Shown here: positions 53,354-60,186 of the stretch, one piece after another
Layout of the letters: each line of letters starts with the position of its first letter
Position numbering within the stretch: position 1 is the first letter of the stretch
NCBI RefSeq assembly: GCF_016342785.1
Contig: NZ_JAEINH010000003.1
Coordinates: forward strand, 293,129 to 353,314
Source: Sanguibacter suaedae
GTDB lineage: Bacteria > Actinomycetota > Actinomycetes > Actinomycetales > Cellulomonadaceae
Length of the DNA stretch: 60,186 nt
Direction of reading: 5' to 3'
Made by a program: the position numbers and the translations under genes
The notes under the pieces: generated by a model
The model's database searches: none
Seen by the model: the letters and a program-made list of their open reading frames with translations, nothing else
What the model was told of the DNA's origin: nothing

Positions 53354-55099
53354 TCAGTAGAGGACGGCACCCTGCGACGCGGAGTGCACGAGCTTGGCGT
53401 ACTTCGCCAGCACCCCGCGCGTGTACGTGGGAGGCAGCGGCTGCCAGCCTGCCTTGCGGGCCTCGAGCTTCTCGGGTGCGACGAGGACCTCGAGGGTCGC
53501 GCTCGCGACGTCGAGACGGATACGGTCGCCATCCTTCACGAAGGCGATCGGACCACCGTCGACGGCCTCCGGCGCCACGTGACCCACGCAGAGTCCCGTG
53601 GTCCCCCCGGAGAACCTCCCGTCCGTGAGGAGCAGGACGTCCTTGCCCAGGCCGGCGCCCTTGATGGCACCGGTGATGGCCAGCATCTCGCGCATGCCGG
53701 GCCCGCCCTTGGGGCCCTCGTAGCGGATGACGACGACGTCGCCCGCGGCGATGGTCCCGTCCTCGAGGGCATCCATCGCCGCCCGCTCGCGCTCGAACAC
53801 CCGCGCGGTGCCCTCGAACACGTCCGAGTCGAAGCCCGCGGACTTCACCACCGCACCCTCGGGAGCGAGCGACCCGTGGAGGATCGTGATCCCGCCGGTG
53901 CGGTGGATCGGGTTCGACAGCGCTCGCAGGATCTTGCCGTCGGGGTCGGGCGGTGCGATGTCCGCGAGGTTCTCCGCGACGGTCTTCCCCGTGACGGTGA
54001 GGCAGTCGCCGTGGAGCAGCCCCGCGTCGAGGAGCGCCTTCATGACGACCGGGACACCGCCGATGCGGTCGACGTCCGCCATGACGTACCGGCCGAACGG
54101 CTTGAGGTCACCGAGGTGCGGGACCTTCTCCGCGACCCGGGTGAAGTCGTCGAGCGTGAGGTCCACCTCGGCCTCGTGGGCGATGGCCAGCAGGTGGAGC
54201 ACGGCGTTCGTCGACCCGCCGAACGCCATGACGACGGCGATCGCGTTCTCGAACGCCTCCTTGGTCATGATCTGGCGCGCGGTGATGCCCTTGCGCAGGA
54301 GCTCGACGACGGCCTCGCCCGACTTCAGAGCGAACGCGTCGCGTCGGCGGTCCGCCGACGGCGGCGCAGCGGACCCGGGCAGCGACATCCCGATCGCCTC
54401 GGCGACGGACGCCATCGTGTTGGCGGTGTACATCCCGCCGCACGCTCCCTCTCCGGGGCAGATGGCCCGCTCGATGCGGTCGAGGTCACCCTTGCTCATG
54501 AGCCCCTTGGCACAGGCGCCGACGGCCTCGAACGCGTCGATGAGCGTCACGTCCTTCTCGGTGCCGTCCTCGAGCTTCACCCAGCCCGGCATGATCGTGC
54601 CGGCGTAGAGGAAGACCGACGACAGGTCGAGGCGTGCCGCGGCCATGAGCATGCCCGGCAGCGACTTGTCGCAGCCGGCGAGGAGAACAGACCCGTCGAG
54701 CCGCTCGGCCTGCATGACCGTCTCGACGGAGTCGGCGATGATGTCGCGCGAGACGAGCGAGAAGTGCATGCCCTCGTGACCCATGGAGATCCCGTCGGAC
54801 ACGGAGATGGTGCCGAACTCGAGCGGGTACCCGCCGCCCGCGTGCACGCCGTTCTTCACCGCCTTCGCCAGGCGGTCGAGCGACAGGTTGCACGGCGTGA
54901 TCTCGTTCCACGAGCTCGCCACGCCGATCTGGGGCTTGGCGAAGTCGTCGTCCCCGAGCCCGACGGCGCGGAGCATGCCGCGTGAGGCCGTGGCCTCGAT
55001 GCCGTCGGTGACCTTGCGGGACCGGGGCTTGATGTCGACCCCGGCCGAGGAGCCCTCTCCGGCAGCGGCGTCACGGGTGGTGTCAGGCGTTTCGCTCAT
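53354..55099 (-). CDS. ilvD: Dihydroxy-acid dehydratase
   Basis: A 581-residue Fe-S enzyme dehydrating dihydroxy acids to the keto acids of Ile, Val and (via KIV) Leu. The cluster cysteines are in [10 protein letters not shown] (Cys70), [11 protein letters not shown] (Cys143) and [12 protein letters not shown] (Cys221). [16 protein letters not shown] near residue 300 and [19 protein letters not shown] near residue 490 are also typical. Start ATG, own transcription unit separate from ilvBNC. Confidence 0.97.
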   Translation of the reverse strand: MSETPDTTRDAAAGEGSSAGVDIKPRSRKVTDGIEATASRGMLRAVGLGDDDFAKPQIGVASSWNEITPCNLSLDRLAKAVKNGVHAGGGYPLEFGTISVSDGISMGHEGMHFSLVSRDIIADSVETVMQAERLDGSVLLAGCDKSLPGMLMAAARLDLSSVFLYAGTIMPGWVKLEDGTEKDVTLIDAFEAVGACAKGLMSKGDLDRIERAICPGEGACGGMYTANTMASVAEAIGMSLPGSAAPPSADRRRDAFALKSGEAVVELLRKGITARQIMTKEAFENAIAVVMAFGGSTNAVLHLLAIAHEAEVDLTLDDFTRVAEKVPHLGDLKPFGRYVMADVDRIGGVPVVMKALLDAGLLHGDCLTVTGKTVAENLADIAPPDPDGKILRALSNPIHRTGGITILHGSLAPEGAVVKSAGFDSDVFEGTARVFERERAAMDALEDGTIAAGDVVVIRYEGPKGGPGMREMLAITGAIKGAGLGKDVLLLTDGRFSGGTTGLCVGHVAPEAVDGGPIAFVKDGDRIRLDVASATLEVLVAPEKLEARKAGWQPLPPTYTRGVLAKYAKLVHSASQGAVLY

Positions 55100-55215
55100 G
55101 CTCTCGAGTGTAGGACCGCGCCGACCGGACGAGCCGCGGCAACCACCCTGCGGACGCCGCCGGTGCGGCGGCCCGTGATCGCGCCCGGTCCGGCCGCTCC
55201 ACCTACTGTGGTCCG

Positions 55216-56562
55216 GTGACGACGATCCACTGGTTCCGACGAGATCTCCGCCTGTCGGACAACCCGGCCCTGCTCGCCGCGGCGCGCGAGGCTGCCGCGG
55301 ATGGGGACGACCTCGTCGGGCTGTTCGTCGTCGACGACTCCCTCTGTTCCGTGTCGGGTGGCCCCCGCCTCAGCCATCTCGCACGCTCGCTCGCAGCCCT
55401 CGACGAGCAGATGGGCGGGCGTCTGGTGGTCCGCCGTGGTGACCCTGCCGTCGTCGTGCCGTCCGTCGCCATGGAGGTCACGGCCACCGCCGTGCACGTC
55501 ACGGGCGTCGCGGAGCCGCGGGGGCGTGCCCGGGACTCCGCCGTGGGGTCGGCGCTCGGTGCTGCGGGCGTCCGGCTCGTGAGCACGGGGACACCGTACG
55601 CGGTGAGCCCAGGGCGGCTGCGGACGGGTGCCGGGACGGGCTACCGGGTGTTCACGCCGTTCCGCAGGGCCTGGTACGAGCACGGGTGGCCCTCCCCGGC
55701 TCCTGCGCTCTCGGGCGCCCGGTGGGCCGACGTCCCCGGCGAGGGCCTCCCGCCGACGGCGGCGGGAGCGGCTGCCGGGGAGAACCATGCTCTCAGGCGG
55801 TGGCACGCGTACCTCGACGACGTCGACCGGTACGCACAGGACCGGGACCGACCGGACCTCGACACCACGTCACGGATGTCGGTGCCCCTGAAGTGGGGTG
55901 AGATCCACCCCCGGACGATGCTCGCCGACCTCCGCACGCTCTCCGGGGTGGGCCCCGACGCGTTCAGGTCGCAGATCGCGTGGCGCGACTTCCACGCGGA
56001 CGTGCTCTTCCACGCGCCGGACGCAGCGCACTCCTCGCTCCGCCAGGTCCTGCCCGACGACTCCTGGGCCCCCGCTGCCGTCGCCGACCCGTGGTTCGAC
56101 GCGTGGACCGCAGGGAGGACCGGCTACCCGGTGGTGGACGCCGGGATGCGGCAGCTCCTCGCCGAGGGGTGGATGCACGGGAGGCTGCGCATGATCGTCG
56201 CGTCGTTCCTGGTGAAGGACCTCCATGTCCCCTGGCAGCGCGGGGCAGCGCACTTCATGGCGCATCTCGTCGACGGGGACGTCGCGCAGAACCAGCTGAA
56301 CTGGCAGTGGGTCGCCGGCACCGGGCTGGACGCCGCACCGTACTTCCGGATCTTCAACCCCGTCACCCAGGGGCTGAAGTTCGACCCCGACGGTGACTAC
56401 GTCCGTCGATGGGTCCCCGAGCTGCGCGACGTCCCGGGGAAGGCTGTCCACGAGCCGTGGAAGCTCTCCCGGCTCCCGACCGGCTACCCCGAGCGCCTCG
56501 TCGACCACGCCGAGGAGCGACGCGTGACGCTCGCCGACTACGAACGCCACCGACGCGCCTGA
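55216..56562 (+). CDS. phr: Deoxyribodipyrimidine photolyase
   Basis: A 448-residue FAD photolyase. [15 protein letters not shown] opens the antenna (alpha/beta) domain; the FAD domain contains [16 protein letters not shown] near residue 217, the [13 protein letters not shown] segment near 256, [13 protein letters not shown] near 302, [17 protein letters not shown] near 320 and the closing [12 protein letters not shown] and [11 protein letters not shown] motifs. It repairs UV-induced cyclobutane dimers using light. Start GTG. Converges with gatB. Confidence 0.95.
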   Translation: MTTIHWFRRDLRLSDNPALLAAAREAAADGDDLVGLFVVDDSLCSVSGGPRLSHLARSLAALDEQMGGRLVVRRGDPAVVVPSVAMEVTATAVHVTGVAEPRGRARDSAVGSALGAAGVRLVSTGTPYAVSPGRLRTGAGTGYRVFTPFRRAWYEHGWPSPAPALSGARWADVPGEGLPPTAAGAAAGENHALRRWHAYLDDVDRYAQDRDRPDLDTTSRMSVPLKWGEIHPRTMLADLRTLSGVGPDAFRSQIAWRDFHADVLFHAPDAAHSSLRQVLPDDSWAPAAVADPWFDAWTAGRTGYPVVDAGMRQLLAEGWMHGRLRMIVASFLVKDLHVPWQRGAAHFMAHLVDGDVAQNQLNWQWVAGTGLDAAPYFRIFNPVTQGLKFDPDGDYVRRWVPELRDVPGKAVHEPWKLSRLPTGYPERLVDHAEERRVTLADYERHRRA

Positions 56563-56601
56563 GAGGCTCGTCCGCTCAGGCGAGACGGGGCGCTAGCGAC
56601 G

Positions 56602-56649
56602 GAAGGCCGCACGGCCCGCACCGAGGGTCGGTGCGGGCCGTCGGCCTTC
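56602..56649. terminator. Bidirectional hairpin between phr and gatB
   Basis: A long stem of 20 bp with one bulged base (56602-56622 with 56630-56649) and a 7-nt loop fills the gap between the convergent genes and can serve both. Confidence 0.75.
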
Positions 56650-56658
56650 GTGCTGCGA

Positions 56659-58164
56659 TCAGGTGGTGCGTTCGAGGATGAGCTCCCTGACGCGGCCGGC
56701 GTCGGCCTGACCTCGGGTCGCCTTCATGACGGCGCCGATGACAGCACCGACCGGGCCGAGGTTCCCCGAGCGGATCTTCTCCGCGATGTCCGGCTGTGCG
56801 GCCAGCGCGGCGTCGATGGCCTCGAGCAGCGGCCCGTCGTCCGAGACGATCTCGAGCCCCCGCGCGGAGACGATCTCCTCCGGCGAGCCCTCTCCCGCGA
56901 GCACGCCCTCGAGGACCTGCCGGGCGATCTTGTCGTTGATGCGTCCCGAGTCCACGAGCGACTGGAGCTGGCCGATCTGCTCCGGCGTGACAGGCAGCTC
57001 GGACAGCTCGACCTCGGTGGTCTTCGCGGTCCGAGCGAGCTCGCCCATCCACCACTTGCGTGCTGCGGCCGGGCTGGAGCCCGCCTCGATGGTGGTCTCG
57101 ATGAGCTCCATCGCCCCGGCGTTGACGACGTCCCGCATCTCGGGGTCGGAGTAGCCCCACTCCCCCTGGAGACGTCGGCGCCGCGCGGCAGGCAGCTCGG
57201 GGAGGGTCGCCCGGATCTCCTCGACCCACTCGCGGGACGGGGCGACGGGCACGAGGTCGGGCTCTGGGAAGTACCGGTAGTCCTCCGCGTCGGACTTCAC
57301 ACGCCCGGACGTCGTGGTGGAAGTGTCCTCGTGCCAGTGGCGGGTCTCCTGCACGACGCGCTCTCCCGCGTCGAGCACGGCGGCCTGACGGGAGATCTCG
57401 TAGCGGACGGCCCGCTCCACCGACCGGAAGGAGTTGACGTTCTTCGTCTCCGTCCGCGTCCCGAGCGGGGACTCGGGGGTCGGCCGCAGGGAGAGGTTCA
57501 CGTCGGCGCGGACGTTGCCCCGTTCCATCCGTGCTTCCGAGACCCCGAGTGCCCGGAAGATGTCGCGGATCGTCTGGACGTAGGCGCGGGCGACCTCGGG
57601 TGCGCGTTCGCCGGCGCCCTCGATGGGGCGCGTGACGATCTCGACGAGCGGGATGCCGGCCCTGTTGTAGTCGACGAGCGAGTACTCGGCGCCGTGGATC
57701 CGGCCGGTGCTCCCGCCGACGTGGGTGTTCTTGCCCGCGTCCTCCTCCATGTGGGCGCGCTCGATCTCGACCCGGAAGATCGACCCGTCGTCGAGCTCGA
57801 CGTCGAGGTAGCCGTCGAAAGCGATGGGCTCGTCGTACTGGGACGTCTGGAAGTTCTTGGGCACGTCCGGGTAGAAGTAGTTCTTCCGTGCGAAACGGCA
57901 GGACTCCGCGATCTGGCAGTTCAGCGCGAGCCCGATCCGGATGGCGTACTCGACGGCCGTGCCGTTGAGCACCGGGAGCGCCCCCGGCAGGCCCAACGAT
58001 ACGGGCGTCACCTGGGTGTTGGGCTCTCCGCCGAACTCGACCTCGGCGGCGCAGAACATCTTGGTGAGGGTTCCGAGCTCCACGTGGACCTCGATGCCGA
58101 TGACGGGGTCGAACCGGGCGACCGCCTCGTCGTAGTCGACGAGGTCGGGTGCGGTGTGGCTCAT
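56659..58164 (-). CDS. gatB: Asp/Glu-tRNA amidotransferase subunit B
   Basis: A 501-residue kinase/tRNA-binding subunit. [15 protein letters not shown] at the N-terminus, [19 protein letters not shown] near 95, [13 protein letters not shown] near 137 and [20 protein letters not shown] near 155 are conserved; the C-terminal YqeY-like tail carries [14 protein letters not shown]. With GatA and GatC it converts Glu-tRNA(Gln) to Gln-tRNA(Gln). The ATG at 58164 overlaps the gatA stop by 4 bp. Confidence 0.97.
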   Translation of the reverse strand: MSHTAPDLVDYDEAVARFDPVIGIEVHVELGTLTKMFCAAEVEFGGEPNTQVTPVSLGLPGALPVLNGTAVEYAIRIGLALNCQIAESCRFARKNYFYPDVPKNFQTSQYDEPIAFDGYLDVELDDGSIFRVEIERAHMEEDAGKNTHVGGSTGRIHGAEYSLVDYNRAGIPLVEIVTRPIEGAGERAPEVARAYVQTIRDIFRALGVSEARMERGNVRADVNLSLRPTPESPLGTRTETKNVNSFRSVERAVRYEISRQAAVLDAGERVVQETRHWHEDTSTTTSGRVKSDAEDYRYFPEPDLVPVAPSREWVEEIRATLPELPAARRRRLQGEWGYSDPEMRDVVNAGAMELIETTIEAGSSPAAARKWWMGELARTAKTTEVELSELPVTPEQIGQLQSLVDSGRINDKIARQVLEGVLAGEGSPEEIVSARGLEIVSDDGPLLEAIDAALAAQPDIAEKIRSGNLGPVGAVIGAVMKATRGQADAGRVRELILERTT

Positions 58165-59675
58165 CGTGCGATCTCCAGTTCTGGTGCCTGGGCGAGCAAC
58201 GGACCGCCCCACCCTGCCTCGAGCGCCGCCTCGAGGGCGGCGCCCACCCGGTAGAGGCGGTCGTCGGCCCTGGCAGGTGCGAGGATCTGGAAGCCGACGG
58301 GGAGACCGTCGTCAGACAGTCCGTTGGGCACCGAGAGGCCCGGGACACCTGCGAGGTTGGCGGGGATGGTCGCGATGTCGTTGAGGTACATGGCGAGGGG
58401 GTCGTCGAGCTTCTCGCCGAACCGGAACGCAGTCGTGGGCGATGTCGGTGAGACGAGGACGTCGACCGACGCGAACGCTGCGTCGAAGTCGCGCTGGATG
58501 AGCGTGCGAACCTTCTGAGCACTGCCGTAGTAAGCGTCGTAGTAGCCCGCTGACAGGGCGTACGTGCCGAGGATGATCCGACGCTTGACCTCGTCGCCGA
58601 ACCCCGCACCGCGGGTGGCCGCCATGACGCGCTCGGCGGTCACGGGTCCGTCCTCGGGCTCGACACGGAGGCCGAAGCGCATCCCGTCGAACTTCGCGAG
58701 GTTGCTGGAGGCCTCCGACGGCATGATCAGGTAGTAGGCGGACAGCGCGTGCCGGAAGCTGGGGCAGCCGACCTCGACGATCTCGGCTCCTGCCGCGCGC
58801 AGCAGGTCGAGCGACTCCTCGAAGCGTGCGGAGACCCCGGCCTGGTACCCCTCGCCGCTCAGCTCGTTGACGACACCGACCCGGACGCCCGTGAGGTCGC
58901 CCTGCGCGCCGAGTCGTGCAGCGGCCGACAGCGCCGGGACGGGGTCGGGCAAGGAGGTCGAGTCACGGGGGTCGTGGCCGCCGATGACCTCGTGGAGCAG
59001 GGCGGCGTCGAGGACGGACCTCGTCACGGGGCCGGCCTGGTCGAGGGAGGACGCCATGGCGATGAGGCCGTACCGCGACACTCCGCCGTAGGTAGGCTTC
59101 ACGCCGACGGTGCCCGTGACGGCACCGGGCTGCCGGATGGATCCGCCGGTGTCGGTCCCGATGGCCAGCGGCGCCTCGAAAGCGGCCACGGCCGCAGCGG
59201 ATCCGCCCCCGGATCCACCGGGGATGCGGTCGAGGTCCCACGGGTTGTGGGTGTTGCCATATGCGGAGTGCTCGGTGGACGATCCCATGGCGAACTCGTC
59301 CATGTTCGTCTTGCCGAGGATGGGCATCCCGGCGGCACGCAGCTTCTCGACGAGGGTCGCGTCGTACGGAGGGACCCATCCTTCGAGGATCTTGGACCCG
59401 GCGGTGGTGGGCATCCCTCGCGTCACGACGACGTCCTTGACGGCGACGGGCACACCTGCGAGCGGGTGGAGCGTCTCACCTGCCGCGCGGCGGGCGTCGA
59501 CGTCGCCCGCGGCGGAGAGCGCGTCCTCGCTGCTCACGTGCAGGAAGGCGTGGACGGCTCGGTCGACGTCGGCGATCCGGTCGAGGTGCGCCTGGGTGAG
59601 CTCGACGCTGGTGATCTGACCGGAGACGAGCTGCTGAGCCATGGTGTCGGCCGAGAGACGCGTGAGGTCGCTCAT
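58161..59675 (-). CDS. gatA: Glu-tRNA amidotransferase subunit A
   Basis: A 504-residue amidase-signature enzyme that releases ammonia from glutamine. The catalytic Ser-cisSer-Lys triad lies in [20 protein letters not shown] (Lys near residue 79) and [15 protein letters not shown] plus [13 protein letters not shown] (near 150-185). Its start overlaps the gatC stop by 4 bp, ensuring stoichiometric GatCAB production. Confidence 0.97.
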   Translation of the reverse strand: MSDLTRLSADTMAQQLVSGQITSVELTQAHLDRIADVDRAVHAFLHVSSEDALSAAGDVDARRAAGETLHPLAGVPVAVKDVVVTRGMPTTAGSKILEGWVPPYDATLVEKLRAAGMPILGKTNMDEFAMGSSTEHSAYGNTHNPWDLDRIPGGSGGGSAAAVAAFEAPLAIGTDTGGSIRQPGAVTGTVGVKPTYGGVSRYGLIAMASSLDQAGPVTRSVLDAALLHEVIGGHDPRDSTSLPDPVPALSAAARLGAQGDLTGVRVGVVNELSGEGYQAGVSARFEESLDLLRAAGAEIVEVGCPSFRHALSAYYLIMPSEASSNLAKFDGMRFGLRVEPEDGPVTAERVMAATRGAGFGDEVKRRIILGTYALSAGYYDAYYGSAQKVRTLIQRDFDAAFASVDVLVSPTSPTTAFRFGEKLDDPLAMYLNDIATIPANLAGVPGLSVPNGLSDDGLPVGFQILAPARADDRLYRVGAALEAALEAGWGGPLLAQAPELEIAR

Positions 59676-59971
59676 GAGTCCTCCCCGAGGATCTGGGGGA
59701 CGAGGAACCGTCCACCCTCGCTCGCGGGCGCGGACGCCATGACGTCGTCGACGTCGAGGGGGGGTACAGGGGTGTCCGTTCGGAAGACGTTCGTCAGTGG
59801 GAGGGGGTGGCTCGTCGCGGGGACGTCGGGCGTGGCGACCGCGGACACCTCTGCGATCGCGTCGACGATGACGACGAGCTCGCCGGCGAGGCGGTCGAGC
59901 TCTTCTGGTCGTAGGTCGATGCGGGCGAGGGCTGCGACTCGCGCGACCTCGTCACGGGAAAGTGTGGACAT
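59672..59971 (-). CDS. gatC: Glu-tRNA amidotransferase subunit C
   Basis: A 99-residue stabilising subunit with [22 protein letters not shown] at the N-terminus and the typical [15 protein letters not shown] and [10 protein letters not shown] segments. First gene of gatCAB. TAGACT stands 6 bp ahead of the ATG, so the mRNA may be leaderless. Confidence 0.95.
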   Translation of the reverse strand: MSTLSRDEVARVAALARIDLRPEELDRLAGELVVIVDAIAEVSAVATPDVPATSHPLPLTNVFRTDTPVPPLDVDDVMASAPASEGGRFLVPQILGEDS

Positions 59972-59977
59972 GCGCCC

Positions 59978-59983
59978 AGTCTA
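59978..59983 (-). promoter_or_regulatory. Minus-10 box for leaderless gatCAB
   Basis: TAGACT on the minus strand ends 6 nt before the gatC ATG; no ribosome site fits between them. Confidence 0.4.
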
Positions 59984-60069
59984 GGCCCTCGTGCGATACC
60001 CGTTCCGGGGCGCACGCTGAGGCGTGCGGTGTGTGTCGCGCGTGTCTCGGTGTCGCTGTGGTGGAATGA

Positions 60070-60101
60070 CGAAGGCCCACCCCTTGCGGGGTGGGCCTTC
60101 G
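60070..60101 (-). terminator. rRNA operon terminator
   Basis: A perfect 14-bp stem (60070-60083 with 60088-60101) with a TTGC loop lies about 10 bp past the 5S 3' end. Confidence 0.85.
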
Positions 60102-60110
60102 TGAATGGTT

Positions 60111-60186
60111 GTCCGGCGGCGTCCTACTCTCCCACACAGTCTCCCGTGCAGTACCATCGGCGCTGAAGGGCTTAGCTTCCGGGTTC
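60111..60186 (-). rRNA. rrf: 5S ribosomal RNA, 3' part, cut by window edge
   Basis: The minus strand reads GAACCCGGAAGCTAAG, GCGCCGATGGTACTGC and GGGAGAGTAGGACGCCGCC, universal in actinobacterial 5S rRNA. The 5' third lies beyond the window. The 3' end is estimated within a few bases from the terminal stem GCCGCCGGAC. It marks the end of an rrn operon extending off the right edge. Confidence 0.9.

Overview
The window is a high-GC actinobacterial chromosome segment. Gene content and order (rnc-rpmF-DUF177-sepIVA-coaD-rsmD-recG-DAK2 facing rpmB; gpsA-plsC-murA-leuDC facing an IclR regulator; ilvBNC; gatCAB beside an rRNA operon) suggest Micrococcales, near Cellulomonadaceae or Sanguibacteraceae. 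That placement is inferred from synteny and protein style; no search was run. Several genes appear leaderless, with TAnnnT boxes 6-7 nt before the start codon, which fits the group.

Layout: 1-6660 is a minus-strand housekeeping operon (RNase III, L32, coiled-coil division protein, CoaD, RsmD, RecG, DAK2 protein), divergent from rpmB. 7183-12569 holds a GNAT, thiL, two lipoproteins, ddl and a trans-sulfuration enzyme. 12600-18785 carries gpsA-plsC, murA, leuDC and the divergent IclR regulator. 18906-20939 is a surface acyltransferase of atypical composition, followed by tRNA-Glu (two identical copies), tRNA-Gln and gltX. 24108-26965 has small metabolic genes. 31168-43416 is mostly conserved single genes (symporter, helicase, PLP protein, lipoate ligase, PadR pair). 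43427-55099 concentrates branched-chain amino acid synthesis (cimA, ilvE, leuB, ilvBNC with a translational attenuator, ilvD). The right end has phr, gatCAB and the 3' end of a 5S rRNA gene.

The most unusual region is 27010-31157. A conserved gene of the family usually annotated '3-methyladenine DNA glycosylase' is split at its conserved MDL-KW motif by 3.2 kb of foreign-looking DNA. The insert reads as two tandem, related modules. Each starts at a GACCTG repeat, has a similar left end of about 72 nt, and carries its own copy of the interrupted gene followed tail-to-tail by a convergent membrane-anchored protein gene. The left module's copy is intact and has changed the target core. The right module's copy has decayed. 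The left module has also gained an unknown gene with an Abi-like C-terminus and keeps only a fragment of the convergent gene. No recombinase is visible. This looks like serial insertion of a small element that replaces the gene it breaks.

Functional links: leuBCD, ilvBNCDE, cimA, the IclR regulator and the ilv attenuator form most of an Ile/Val/Leu pathway (leuA and threonine deaminase are not here). gltX, tRNA-Glu, tRNA-Gln and gatCAB together supply the indirect Gln-tRNA route.
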